From the NCBI GenBank assembly GCA_947483555.1, contig CANKMW010000032.1, forward strand, positions 1 through 64,000: a DNA stretch of 64,000 bases, read 5' to 3'. Below are positions 8,042 to 17,505 of this stretch, piece after piece (positions within the stretch are counted from its first letter, which is position 1; each line of letters starts with the position of its first letter). The position numbers were made by a program, and so were the translations under genes. Origin of the DNA: Myxococcales bacterium (GTDB taxonomy: Bacteria > Myxococcota_A > Polyangia > Haliangiales > Haliangiaceae). The notes under the pieces are model-generated. The model saw only the letters and a list, made by a program, of their open reading frames with translations, searched no databases and was not told the origin of the DNA.

Positions 8042-8725
8042 CTATGGCGTGCTGGCCGCGAGGCGACGAAGACGGTCGATGACGATGGGCAGACGTTCCT
8101 CATCTCCGGCCAGGTGCCCGACCACGGCGTCGACGAACGTCGGCTCGGCGAGCAAGCGGCCGATTCGCTCGGCGAGATACGCGCGGACCTCGGCGGGGGC
8201 GCGCGCGACCTCGTCCACCAGCTCGGCGCGCCCGTCCACGACGGCGACGACATCTTCGAGATCACGGCTGGCCTGGTAGTCGCGCTGGCCTCGATCGTCG
8301 AACGCGTCGAGCTTGGTGGCCACGAACATGGCAGCGGTGACGACCCGCACCTCGTGGCCGGCGACGACGTGAAGCTCGGCCGAGTCCCACGCATGACGGT
8401 ACCAGCGGCTCGAAAAGCCGAGGATCGCCCCGTCCGTGGGCACCACGTCGATCACGATGTCGCCGCGACGCCAGCGGCAGATCGGATCGTCGAGCTCCGG
8501 TCGCTGCGTGAAGCCGTGCTGATGGCGAAGGCGAGCTTCGAGGGCATGCAGGCCACGAGCGTCACAGTCGACGATAAAATCGACGTCGTCGGTCGGACGC
8601 TCGCCGGCGGCGGCGGGGTCGGTGATCAACAGCTGGGTCGATGCACCACCGAGCAGCACGACCTCCGTCCGCAGACTACCGAGCGTCGCGAGCGTCATGC
8701 GGAGTCGCTCCTGGTTGGTGCCCAC
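8042..8725 (-). CDS. MNT/AbiEii-type nucleotidyltransferase, likely toxin of a two-gene module
   Basis: This 227-residue protein has the nucleotidyltransferase signature LLGGAST...PTDDVDFIVD, with the catalytic Asp pair in DDVDF. A later VATKLDAFDDRGQRDYQASRDLEDV segment is typical of the AbiEii/DUF1814 and MNT-like enzymes of type IV or related toxin-antitoxin systems. The start is GTG at 8725, 4 bp after the stop of the upstream winged-helix gene and behind AAGGGG. Such enzymes transfer nucleotides to tRNA or protein targets. Which substrate applies here cannot be told. The pair sits between remnants of a toxin-immunity cluster. Confidence 0.65.
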   Translation of the reverse strand: MGTNQERLRMTLATLGSLRTEVVLLGGASTQLLITDPAAAGERPTDDVDFIVDCDARGLHALEARLRHQHGFTQRPELDDPICRWRRGDIVIDVVPTDGAILGFSSRWYRHAWDSAELHVVAGHEVRVVTAAMFVATKLDAFDDRGQRDYQASRDLEDVVAVVDGRAELVDEVARAPAEVRAYLAERIGRLLAEPTFVDAVVGHLAGDEERLPIVIDRLRRLAASTP

Positions 8726-8729
8726 CGGA

Positions 8730-9266
8730 TCACCCCTTCAGCGCCGCCGTGAGCAACTCGGCCGCCAGCTCACGTTCGCGCGCTCGGCCAGCGCGGAGCG
8801 CGTCGATCAGCGCGAGCGCTTCGTACATCCTGGGGTCCTGCTTGGCGGCCACGACCACGGTCGGATAGAGCGGCTGGAAGCTCTCGCCGCGCGCGGTGCC
8901 CCGCACATCAGGCCACACCGGGCACGTGTCGTTGCCAAGGATGATCGTGTTCAGGGGCGGTGCAGCGTGAGCGGTGGGCATCCCACGCGTGTGCGGTCCG
9001 CGATCGGGAACGAACACGTAGCGGATGCCGTGGATCAAGAACTCGAGTAGCGCCTTGGTCCGCGCCTTCAGAATCGGTCGCCCACCGATCTGGTCCTCGT
9101 CCTCACCGCGGCGGATCAACCCGGCCCTGCGGGCTCTGACCGTCGCGTTGTGGCTCTCCGCAGGGCTCAGCCCGATGCGCTTGGCCAGACCCGCGTAGGT
9201 ACGGCGTTCATCTGGGTGAAGCGCCAGCACCAGACTCACGACGACGTCCTGAGGCTTGAGAACCAC
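8730..9266 (-). CDS. Winged-helix transcriptional regulator paired with the nucleotidyltransferase
   Basis: The 178-residue protein begins with KPQDVVVSLVLALHP..RTYAGLAKRIGLSPAESHNATVRARRAGLIRR, a MarR/AbiEi-like winged helix-turn-helix. The C-terminal half is of the type found with partner nucleotidyltransferases. I chose the GTG at 9266 because the longer frame adds residues encoded by A/T-rich operator-like DNA. It overlaps no other gene and precedes the nucleotidyltransferase by 4 bp. Probable autorepressor and antitoxin; the palindromic CATGAA sites just upstream would be its operator. Confidence 0.6.
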   Translation of the reverse strand: MVLKPQDVVVSLVLALHPDERRTYAGLAKRIGLSPAESHNATVRARRAGLIRRGEDEDQIGGRPILKARTKALLEFLIHGIRYVFVPDRGPHTRGMPTAHAAPPLNTIILGNDTCPVWPDVRGTARGESFQPLYPTVVVAAKQDPRMYEALALIDALRAGRARERELAAELLTAALKG

Positions 9267-9279
9267 GAGATATAGTATC

Positions 9280-9367
9280 CATGAATCATGAATACACAAT
9301 GATTTAGCAGAATTAGAATCATACGCTGGCGCATCCATCGGATAATTTACAATTCATGAACCATGAA
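9280..9367. promoter_or_regulatory. CATGAA half-site cluster, likely operator of the wHTH/NTase pair
   Basis: The region is strikingly A/T-rich for this genome. It contains CATGAAT twice in direct repeat (9280-9293) and a perfect palindrome TTCATG-AAC-CATGAA (9353-9367). All share the CATGAA half-site. It lies 14-100 bp upstream of the winged-helix gene start, which fits autoregulation by that protein. Confidence 0.55.
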
Positions 9368-9400
9368 CAGCTGGCCACACCGCCCCGCTTGGCGCAGCCT

Positions 9401-9610
9401 GGTCGCAGCACGGGCAGCGGCTCAGGGTCTGGAACGGCAGGCAGCACGTCGAGGACGGCGTCGCCGTCGCGTCGCTTCGCGGCCGCGACCAGCGCCTCCG
9501 ACGTATTCTCGTCGGCCCGCAGCAACTGGTCACGTTGCTCCGTCGTCCAGGCCGCGCGCATCGCTCACCTTCCGTCGCTGTAGGGCCACTTGATACCGTG
9601 GTTCTCGTAG
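9401..9610 (-). pseudogene. Remnant of a toxin 3' end plus immunity gene 5' end
   Basis: The minus strand carries the last codons of a DUF4157 toxin (YENHGIKWPYSDGR; intact copy YENHGIKWPYNDAR) and then, at the same spacing, MRAAWTTEQRDQLLRA (intact MRATWTKEQRDQLLRA). The DNA for the CPRC region of the immunity gene (9401-9442) also remains. About 40 bp between these parts are deleted and the frame is lost. Similarity to 4480-4712 stops abruptly at 9610. Confidence 0.75.
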
Positions 9611-9662
9611 CACTGCGGATCGTGCTGGGCGGGATCAGACGGCAGTGCTACCAAGTCGCACC

Positions 9663-11375
9663 ATGCTCGCCGAGCGTCCCGCCGATCGTCCCGCCGTCGT
9701 CCAGGGCGACCGGACGGTCCTGGTCGAGGTCGATCATCCCGGCTACGAACGCGCCCGCGATCTGCTGGCACGCTTCGCCGAGCTCGAGCGCTCGCCCGAG
9801 CACGTCCACACGTACCGGCTGTCGGCGCTGGCGCTGTGGAACGCCGCGGCGCAGGGCGTCTCGAGCGAGGCCGTGGTCGAAGGTCTGCGCCAGATCAGCC
9901 GGTTCGACTTGCCCGGTCACGTCGAGCAGGAAGTCCGCGAGCTGATGAGCCGCCACGGCGTGTGCCGGTTGGTGGATGGACCCGAACCGCGCCGGCTCCG
10001 ACTCGAGGTCGATGGCGAGCCGCTGCGGGCCCGTCTCGAGCGCGATCCCAAGATCGCGCCGTTGCTCGAGGCTTCCGGTGGCGGCTATCTTGTCGCCGCC
10101 GCCGAGCGAGGTCGCATCAAGCGAGCGCTCTTGCACGTGGGCTACCCGGTCGACGACAGCGCTGGCCTCACCGACGGTGCGCCGCTCGCCGTCCGGGTCC
10201 GCGGCGACCGCTTCACGCCGTATCCGTATCAGGAGGCGTCGGTGAAGGCGTTCACCGCGGCCGGCCACGGCGTCATCGTCCTGCCCTGCGGCGCCGGCAA
10301 GACCGTGGTCGGCCTGCTCGCGATGGCGGCGATCGGCACCCGCACGCTGGTGCTGACGTCGAGTCGCGAGGCAGCATCGCAGTGGCGGCGCGAGCTGCTG
10401 GCCAAGTCGGAGCTGGCCCCGGACCAGGTAGCGCTGTACGAGGGCGCACGCGCGGCGGTCATCGGCGACGTCACCATCACGACCTACTCGATGATGAGCA
10501 AGAAGGGTGGCGCTGGCGCGACCGGCTACGGTCACTTCGACCGCCTGTCCGCGCAGCCCTGGGGGCTCATCATCTACGACGAGGTCCATCTGGTCCCGGC
10601 GCCGATCTTCCGTCTCACCGCAGAGTTGCAGGCGCGGCGTCGGCTGGGGCTCACGGCCACCCTGGTCCGCGAGGACGGCCGCCAGGGCGACGTGTTCGCG
10701 CTGATCGGCCCCAAGCGCTACGAGGTGGGATGGCGCACGCTCGAGCACAGCGGTCACATCGCGGCGGCGACCTGCTTCGAAGTTCGGGTCCCGATGCCGG
10801 CGGCGCTGGCCACCGAGTACGCCGCCGCGGCGCCGCGCGAGCAGCCGCGGATCGCGGCCGACAACCCGGCCAAGCTGCGCGCGATGAGCGCGCTGTGCGA
10901 GCGGCACGCCGGCGAACGCATCCTGGTGATGGGCACCTACCTGGAACCTCTGCGCGCCGCGGCCCGGGTCCTCGGCGCGCCGCTGATCACCGGCGAGTCC
11001 AACCACACCCAGCGCGAGGCCGCGTACGAGGCCTTCCGGCGCGGCGAGGAACGGGTGCTGGTGCTGTCGCGGGTCGGCAACTTCGCGATCGACCTGCCCG
11101 CGGCCTCGGTGCTGGTTCAGATCTCCGGCACGATGGGCTCGCGCCAGGAAGAGGCGCAGCGGCTCGGCCGCGTGCTGCGGCCCAAGCCCGGCGGCGCCAG
11201 CTTCTACACCATCGTCAGTCGCCTGACCTGCGAGGAGGAGCTGGCGCTACACCGCCAGCTGTTCCTCACCGAGCAGGGTTACCAGTTCTTCATCGAGGAC
11301 ATGACCGAGCTCGCGGCGCGCGACGATGACGAGCGCGGCGGCGACGTCGGGGGCGCGCGTGCCACCCTCCACTGA
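9663..11375 (+). CDS. Bacterial XPB/Rad25-type DNA helicase
   Basis: The 570-residue superfamily 2 helicase has an N-terminal damage-recognition-like domain, then YQEASVKAF (Q-motif region), Walker A GAGKT (210-214), the XPB-specific DEVH box (306-309), GLTATLVREDG (motif III) and QRLGRVLRP (motif VI). XPB is a 3'-5' helicase of nucleotide excision repair and, in bacteria, a stand-alone enzyme. I prefer ATG 9663; an in-frame GTG lies 18 bp upstream. The next gene overlaps or follows at once. Both ends of this two-gene unit are flanked by remnants of a DUF4157 cluster, which suggests insertion. Confidence 0.85.
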   Translation: MLAERPADRPAVVQGDRTVLVEVDHPGYERARDLLARFAELERSPEHVHTYRLSALALWNAAAQGVSSEAVVEGLRQISRFDLPGHVEQEVRELMSRHGVCRLVDGPEPRRLRLEVDGEPLRARLERDPKIAPLLEASGGGYLVAAAERGRIKRALLHVGYPVDDSAGLTDGAPLAVRVRGDRFTPYPYQEASVKAFTAAGHGVIVLPCGAGKTVVGLLAMAAIGTRTLVLTSSREAASQWRRELLAKSELAPDQVALYEGARAAVIGDVTITTYSMMSKKGGAGATGYGHFDRLSAQPWGLIIYDEVHLVPAPIFRLTAELQARRRLGLTATLVREDGRQGDVFALIGPKRYEVGWRTLEHSGHIAAATCFEVRVPMPAALATEYAAAAPREQPRIAADNPAKLRAMSALCERHAGERILVMGTYLEPLRAAARVLGAPLITGESNHTQREAAYEAFRRGEERVLVLSRVGNFAIDLPAASVLVQISGTMGSRQEEAQRLGRVLRPKPGGASFYTIVSRLTCEEELALHRQLFLTEQGYQFFIEDMTELAARDDDERGGDVGGARATLH

Positions 11376-13641
11376 AGCTGTGGCCGGAAGCACTGTGTCG
11401 GAGTGTCCACGGGCGTGGCCACTGGCCAAGATCGACGCCGACGTCTTCGCCAAGATGCGGAAGCTCCCGGTCGCGCAAGCCAAGCGCGAGCTGGCCGCGC
11501 TGCCGACGCGCTGGGCGACCCCGCAGGCGATCGACGACATCCTCGACGAGCTGCCGACCGCGACGCTGGCGCTGCTCGGGCTCCTCGCCGAGTCCGGGGG
11601 GATGCAGGAGCAAGTCGAGATCGACCGCGAAGCCAGGGCCCGCTTCGGCATGAGCCACGACGACGTCGGTGCTGCGCTCGACGCCGCGCACGATCGAGTC
11701 CTGGTCATCGGCCTGGCGACGAACTGGGGCGGGCGGATGGTGGCGCTGGTCTCGCCCGCCGCCGACCTGATCGTAGCGCGGGTCCGCGACCTCGACGTAC
11801 CCCGGCTCGCGACGGCCGACTTCGTGGCAGACGGTGACCACCAACCCCGGATGCTGCTCGCCGCCGCGACCATGCTCGACCACGCGGCCATCAAACCCAC
11901 CAACGATGGGCGGCCCAATCGCACTCATCTCAAGCGGCTGGCAACCCAGGCCGGTGTCGAGGTCGACACCTTCGATGCCTGGATCACCACGGCGATCGCT
12001 ATTGGCCTGGTCGGGCACGAGGGCGACGCCCTCCGCCCCCGCCGCGCCGCACTCGACGCGGCGGCGCGGGGCGAGTACCCGGGTCGGCCGATGATCGCGG
12101 CCGTTGCCGAGCAGGTCGCTCGCGAGCCGATCGCGCACACCGCCGTCGCCCGGCTCGTGTCGCGCGCCATGCGGCGCCACGCCGGCGTCGACGGCGTCAC
12201 CGATGCGGGGTGGTACGCCCGCCTGCCTGGCTTCGCGCTCGGCACCGTCGATGGCATCCCCGCGCTCGGGCGCGGTGACGTCGGTGGAACCCCCACCGGG
12301 CACGTCACGCCGAGCTTCGAGGTGTTCCTGCCCCCGGAGTCGCCGGCCCAGGATCTGGTCCGTCTCGGCGCCTTCGCCGAGGTCACGCGCCTCGATCGGG
12401 TCATCACGATGCGCGTTACGCGAGCGTCGGTCGGCCGGGCGACCGCGACCGGCTGGAGCGCCGACGCCATGGTCGCCGCGCTCGCCGGGCTCGGCCGCCA
12501 TCCGGTGCCGCAGAACGTCGAGGTGGCGATTCGCGACTGGGCCGGCCAGAGCCACCATGCCGAGCTCGACGCCGGCCAGGTCATCGTGGTCGCCGCCGAG
12601 GCCGCCGATCGGACGGCGACCGCGCTCGCAGGGTTCGGCGCCCGTCGGCTCGCCGCCGGCGTGTTCCTCGTCGATCGGGACCTGCCGCGACGCGCGATCG
12701 CGAATGCGCTGGCCAAGGCCGGGATCCAGATCCGCGACCGGCGCCCGGCCGAGATCGAACCGAACGAGGACGATGTGCCGCCCCCGCGGCCGCCGATCAC
12801 CCTGCCGAGGCTCGGTGAGCCCGCGCCCCGGCTCCGGGCCCGGTTTGCCGCCTGGCAGCGCGGCGAAACGACCGGCCACGCCCCCGACCGCGTGCTCCGC
12901 GAAGCGGCCGCGACCAACCGCGACCTGGAGGCCATCGCCAACGGCTTCGAACGCTGGGCGGAGCGAACGCGACAGCGGTGGCCCGCAGACGACCCGCAGC
13001 GCGCCGCGCTGAAGATGGCGCTGTCGCTGGTCGGCCCCGACGGCGCCGGGGTGCTGCTCGACCGCGCCCGCAATGCGACGGAGCTCGCGGCGGCAGCCCT
13101 GGCCCTGCTCGAGGGGCTGGCGGCAACCGCGGCGGTGCCGATGCCGATCGAGGTGTTGCGGCAGAAGCTGCGTCCACGCGACGTCGGCGTCGCGGACCTG
13201 GCGACCGACGTCCGCATCGCGGACTTGCCGCGGCGATTCAGCGCCCGTCCGGATCGCAGCCTGGAGGCGAATCTGTGCCTCGCGGCGGCGGCCCGCGAGC
13301 CGGTCTGCCTGCAGCTTCGCAGCGGACGGCAGACGCTCGTGCTCGTGCTCGACGTCCTGCCACGGGGACGGGCGATGATGATGCTCGGCGAGGAGGTCGA
13401 CAGCGGCATCGCCGTCGCCCTTCGCCTCGACGAGATCGCGGCCATCGTCGACTCGTCGGTGCCGACCAAGGTCCGGTCGGCGCCGACCAAGGCCCCTGCG
13501 GTGCCGGCCACGGGCGATCGCGCCGCGGCACTGCGATCACCCTGGGTGCCAGGGCTCGGCCAGCCAACGCCGCCGGGGCACGCGCCGTGCCCGTGCGGCA
13601 GCGGCGACCGCTACCGCAAGTGCTGCCGGCGCGTGGTTTGA
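11326..13641 (+). CDS. XPB-associated protein with XPB/Ssl2-like domain and C-terminal SEC-C zinc motif
   Basis: This long protein (771 residues) contains GHVTPSFEVFLPP...LVRLGAFAEV..LDRVITMRVTRASVGRA, the pattern of the Helicase_C_3 / XPB-Ssl2 N-terminal-like family that often accompanies bacterial XPB. It ends in CPCGSGDRYRKCC, a SEC-C zinc-binding motif. The ATG at 11326 overlaps the helicase gene by 50 bp; an alternative GTG start at 11380, 4 bp past the helicase stop codon, is equally possible because the first 20-odd residues look unconserved. Probably it is a regulatory or loading partner of the helicase. The precise role is not established to my knowledge. Confidence 0.7.
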   Translation: MTSAAATSGARVPPSTEAVAGSTVSECPRAWPLAKIDADVFAKMRKLPVAQAKRELAALPTRWATPQAIDDILDELPTATLALLGLLAESGGMQEQVEIDREARARFGMSHDDVGAALDAAHDRVLVIGLATNWGGRMVALVSPAADLIVARVRDLDVPRLATADFVADGDHQPRMLLAAATMLDHAAIKPTNDGRPNRTHLKRLATQAGVEVDTFDAWITTAIAIGLVGHEGDALRPRRAALDAAARGEYPGRPMIAAVAEQVAREPIAHTAVARLVSRAMRRHAGVDGVTDAGWYARLPGFALGTVDGIPALGRGDVGGTPTGHVTPSFEVFLPPESPAQDLVRLGAFAEVTRLDRVITMRVTRASVGRATATGWSADAMVAALAGLGRHPVPQNVEVAIRDWAGQSHHAELDAGQVIVVAAEAADRTATALAGFGARRLAAGVFLVDRDLPRRAIANALAKAGIQIRDRRPAEIEPNEDDVPPPRPPITLPRLGEPAPRLRARFAAWQRGETTGHAPDRVLREAAATNRDLEAIANGFERWAERTRQRWPADDPQRAALKMALSLVGPDGAGVLLDRARNATELAAAALALLEGLAATAAVPMPIEVLRQKLRPRDVGVADLATDVRIADLPRRFSARPDRSLEANLCLAAAAREPVCLQLRSGRQTLVLVLDVLPRGRAMMMLGEEVDSGIAVALRLDEIAAIVDSSVPTKVRSAPTKAPAVPATGDRAAALRSPWVPGLGQPTPPGHAPCPCGSGDRYRKCCRRVV

Positions 13642-13717
13642 CGCGTCACCTGCCGCCGGCCTCGACGCACGACGGCTTGGTGTCAATGCGATGGTCGCCG
13701 TGCACTCCCATCCGAGG

Positions 13718-13790
13718 CAGCAGGATCTTCGTGCCGATCGCCGCGCCGGCGCCGTACGTGAGCGGCAAGGCGATCACCGCCGCGGTGCCA
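13718..13790 (-). pseudogene. Remnant of the hydrophobic mid-region of a DUF4157 toxin
   Basis: Minus-strand translation reads GTAAVIALPLTYGAGAAIGTKILL, against GTAAVIALPIAYGAGAAAGTKIML in the intact toxin (encoded near 5775-5850). The DNA on both sides is unrelated. In an intact copy this segment lies about 1.1 kb upstream of the 3' end. Here it is 4.1 kb from the matching 3' end remnant at 9610, with the XPB gene pair filling the gap. The remainder of 13642-13875 shows no gene. Confidence 0.65.
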
Positions 13791-13875
13791 AGGTCGCCGC
13801 CGACGCGCCGCACAACACCAGGTGACGGGCGGCGATTCGTCGCTCACGGCGGCTGGCTTCGGTCTCCAGCTGGCC

Positions 13876-14409
13876 ATGTCCAAGTCGTGCTTCCTCCTCC
13901 CCGCCTTCGTGGCGCTGACCCTCGTCGCGTGCAGCGATGAGCCCGCGCGCCCCGGCGAAGCGCTGACGCCCGAGCGCGTCGCCGAGCTATGCGCCGCGAC
14001 GTGCGACTTCGGCGTCGCCTGCGACCCCGACGAGTTCGGCGCCACCGTGGCCGCGTGCCGGACCGTGTGCGATCCGATCACCTCGCTCTACCGCGCCGAC
14101 CTGTTCGAAGAGCTCACCTCCTGCCTCACGGAGGCGACCTGCGCGCAGTGGCTGGAGGACCGCGACCGCTGCGACCACGTCGTGGACGAGACGACGCCGA
14201 CGCCGGTCGGCGCGGCCTACGTCGCATCATGCGCGGCCGCGGTGACGCGGTGCTTCGGCCCCGACAGCGAGCCCTGCGAGCCGATCATGGGCCGGATCCT
14301 CAACGATCGCATCCTCGGCGAGTTCACCGCGTGCTTCAACGCCGACACCTGCGACGAGGTCGAGCGCTGCTCCCTGGCGGTGTCCCGCACGTACAACCTC
14401 GACCGCTGA
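13876..14409 (+). CDS. Cys-rich lipoprotein
   Basis: The 177-residue protein starts MSKSCFLLPAFVALTLVACSDEP, a lipoprotein signal with lipobox LVAC. The mature part has many Cys residues, spaced as in small disulfide-bonded secreted proteins that are frequent in myxobacteria. I chose ATG 13876 because the longer frame would bury the signal peptide. No known family. It is presumably anchored in the outer membrane. Confidence 0.6.
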   Translation: MSKSCFLLPAFVALTLVACSDEPARPGEALTPERVAELCAATCDFGVACDPDEFGATVAACRTVCDPITSLYRADLFEELTSCLTEATCAQWLEDRDRCDHVVDETTPTPVGAAYVASCAAAVTRCFGPDSEPCEPIMGRILNDRILGEFTACFNADTCDEVERCSLAVSRTYNLDR

Positions 14410-14456
14410 CGGCGCCCAGCTACCGCGCGCGATCCAGGTCGGGCGGGTGCGTTGGC

Positions 14457-15020
14457 TCAGGAAGGTGGCAGGAGCTCGTCGACCAGGATCTCGACATCGG
14501 GGAACGCGACCAGTGTGATCGCCGCGCCCGGGCCGCGAGTCTCGAGCCGCTGGTAGCCGTCGCCGGTCGGGACCGTGTGCACCTCGACGAGACCGGCGCG
14601 GAGGCTGACGATCCAGTACTGCTGCACGCCCGCGCTGGCGTAGATCGGCGCCATGATCAGGCGATCGTCGCGCACGCTGCTGTCGGCGATCTCGATCACC
14701 AGCAAGGGCTGGCTCGGGACCGGGCCGTCGCCGGGCGGCCAGAGCGCGATGTCGGGCTCCGGCCGCGAGTACTCGGAAGCGTTGAACGGCACCTGGCAGG
14801 CCACGTCCGCCCGCTCGCCCAGGCGGCGGGCGAGGAGGTTGCTGATGCGGACGATCGCCCGCGCGTGAGGATCGTTCTGCGGGCTCATCTGGACCAGCAC
14901 TCCGTCGATCAGGTGGACACGGTCGTTGTCGTGGAACATCCCGGCCTCGATCATCCGCACGAACACGTCGCGGCGGAGCCGGACCACGCGCTCGGGGTCG
15001 ATCAGTCGTGCGACCTGCAT
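14457..15020 (-). CDS. Uma2 family (DUF820) restriction-endonuclease-fold protein
   Basis: This 187-residue protein has the Uma2 pattern: a YxxMIEAGMF-like N-terminus, ELIDGV-like HLIDGVLVQMSP, PEPDIAL (the Asp of the PD motif) and LLVIEIADSS (the E-x-S/K strand). Uma2 proteins have the PD-(D/E)XK fold and occur in many copies in cyanobacteria and myxobacteria; their substrates are not well known. A second Uma2 gene is transcribed divergently from 15108 and shares the 87-bp spacer. Confidence 0.8.
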   Translation of the reverse strand: MQVARLIDPERVVRLRRDVFVRMIEAGMFHDNDRVHLIDGVLVQMSPQNDPHARAIVRISNLLARRLGERADVACQVPFNASEYSRPEPDIALWPPGDGPVPSQPLLVIEIADSSVRDDRLIMAPIYASAGVQQYWIVSLRAGLVEVHTVPTGDGYQRLETRGPGAAITLVAFPDVEILVDELLPPS

Positions 15021-15107
15021 GGGTCGACTGTACCGCAGTCCGACCCGTGACGCGCGGTCGTCGATGGCGGCGCGCTCGAGGCTGACCGGCGTGTTACGCT
15101 GCCGATC

Positions 15108-15686
15108 GTGTCCCGGGTCGCAACGCGCTCGCAGCTGTCATCGGACGACTACCTGACCTGGGAGCGCGAGCAGCCGGCCCGCCACGAGTACTTCCGGGGC
15201 GAGGTGTTCGCGATGGCCGGTGGCAGCCTGCGCCACAACGCGCTGTGCTCGAACGTGCATGCCGCCCTGAACCGCGAGTTGCGGGCACGCGGCTGCGTGG
15301 TGTTGACCTCCGATCAGCGGGTCGGAGCGAGTGAGCGCGATCGCTACGTCTACCCCGACGTGTCCGCCGTCTGCGGCGAGGCGCGGACCGAACCGGGCAC
15401 GAAAGACGTCCTGGCGAATCCCACGATCCTCGTCGAGGTCCTGTCGAGCTCGACCGAACAATTCGACCGCGGCGCGAAGTGGGACGGCTATCAACGCCTC
15501 GAATCGTTGACGGACTACGTCCTGGTCTCGCAAGCCGAGCCGCACGTCGAACACTTCCTTCGCGACCATGGTGGAACCTGGCGCTATCGCTCGGCGCGCG
15601 CCGGCGAGGTCATCGTGCTTTCGAATGGTGTCGAGCTCGACGTCGACACGATCTTCGCCGGCGTGATGACGCTCGCGGGCGATTGA
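15108..15686 (+). CDS. Uma2 family (DUF820) restriction-endonuclease-fold protein
   Basis: The 192-residue protein has the hallmark YLTWEREQPARHEYFRGEVFAMAGGS, YPDVSAVC and ILVEVLSSSTEQFDRGAKWDGYQRL. The Asp and the Glu-Val strand correspond to the PD-(D/E)XK core. The GTG start follows a short intergenic region shared with the divergent Uma2 gene. The two proteins are only distantly alike, so this is not a recent tandem copy. Cellular role unknown. Confidence 0.85.
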   Translation: MSRVATRSQLSSDDYLTWEREQPARHEYFRGEVFAMAGGSLRHNALCSNVHAALNRELRARGCVVLTSDQRVGASERDRYVYPDVSAVCGEARTEPGTKDVLANPTILVEVLSSSTEQFDRGAKWDGYQRLESLTDYVLVSQAEPHVEHFLRDHGGTWRYRSARAGEVIVLSNGVELDVDTIFAGVMTLAGD

Positions 15687-15762
15687 TCGGGCCGATCCGA
15701 TGCCGAGCCATTCTCGGGGCGCGCCGCGCGGTGGGTGCAACCGGGCCCGGGCGGCCGGGGTT

Positions 15763-15807
15763 CGGACACTCCGGACACTCCGGACACGATTCGTCCGGTA
15801 ACCGGAC
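15763..15807 (+). promoter_or_regulatory. 9-bp tandem repeats and palindrome upstream of the FHA-sigma54 activator gene
   Basis: Three tandem CGGACACTC-like units (15763-15787) are followed by the palindrome GTCCGG-TAA-CCGGAC (15793-15807). They lie 30-75 bp ahead of a -24/-12 promoter. They are suited to be activator or repressor binding sites for the gene at 15970. Confidence 0.5.
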
Positions 15808-15837
15808 AGAGTGCCCGAGGTTTCGCGGACTTCGGCG

Positions 15838-15853
15838 TGGCACGCGGGCTGCT
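15838..15853 (+). promoter_or_regulatory. Sigma-54 promoter of the FHA activator gene
   Basis: TGGCACG-CGGG-CTGCT agrees with the sigma-54 consensus TGGCACG-N4-TTGCW at 15 of 16 counted positions, with GG and GC exactly 10 nt apart. Transcription would begin near 15864 and leave a leader of about 105 nt. Together with the second copy at 17466 it suggests the activator controls itself and its neighbour. Confidence 0.65.
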
Positions 15854-15969
15854 GTAGGTGAGGGTGCGAGCGGTCGCCGCGGTTCGCGCGATCGGCTTGC
15901 CACTTTTTTCGCTTTGCCACGCAACCGCGACGGGTCGGAGCCGACAACGCGGTCTGTGAGAGGACAACC

Positions 15970-17331
<1,362 letters not shown>

Positions 17332-17346
17332 ATCCGGGTCTGTTGA

Positions 17347-17363
17347 CACCAGCGTGGCTGGTG
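17347..17363 (+). promoter_or_regulatory. Inverted repeat, likely upstream activator site
   Basis: CACCAGC-GTG-GCTGGTG is a perfect inverted repeat 14 bp beyond the activator stop codon and about 137 bp upstream of the predicted sigma-54 start near 17492. That is the usual distance for an enhancer site. It could instead be a weak terminator of the activator gene, but no T-run follows. Confidence 0.45.
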
Positions 17364-17465
17364 GACTTTCCAGTTTCCGTCGTCAGTGGAGACGGCTGAC
17401 CCCAGACATTGGCAAGCCGTCATTCAACTGGCTGAAAGCGCATTGGTCGTACATGTGCCGGAGCC

Positions 17466-17481
17466 TGGCACGAGGTCTGCT
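17466..17481 (+). promoter_or_regulatory. Sigma-54 promoter of the AgmX-like gene
   Basis: TGGCACG-AGGT-CTGCT has the -24 GG and -12 GC at the exact spacing and differs from the consensus by one base. It has the same form as the element at 15838. The predicted start near 17492 leaves a leader of only about 14 nt containing GGGAGG before the ATG at 17506. Confidence 0.7.
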
Positions 17482-17505
17482 GATGCATAGGGCCGGGAGG
17501 CCACC

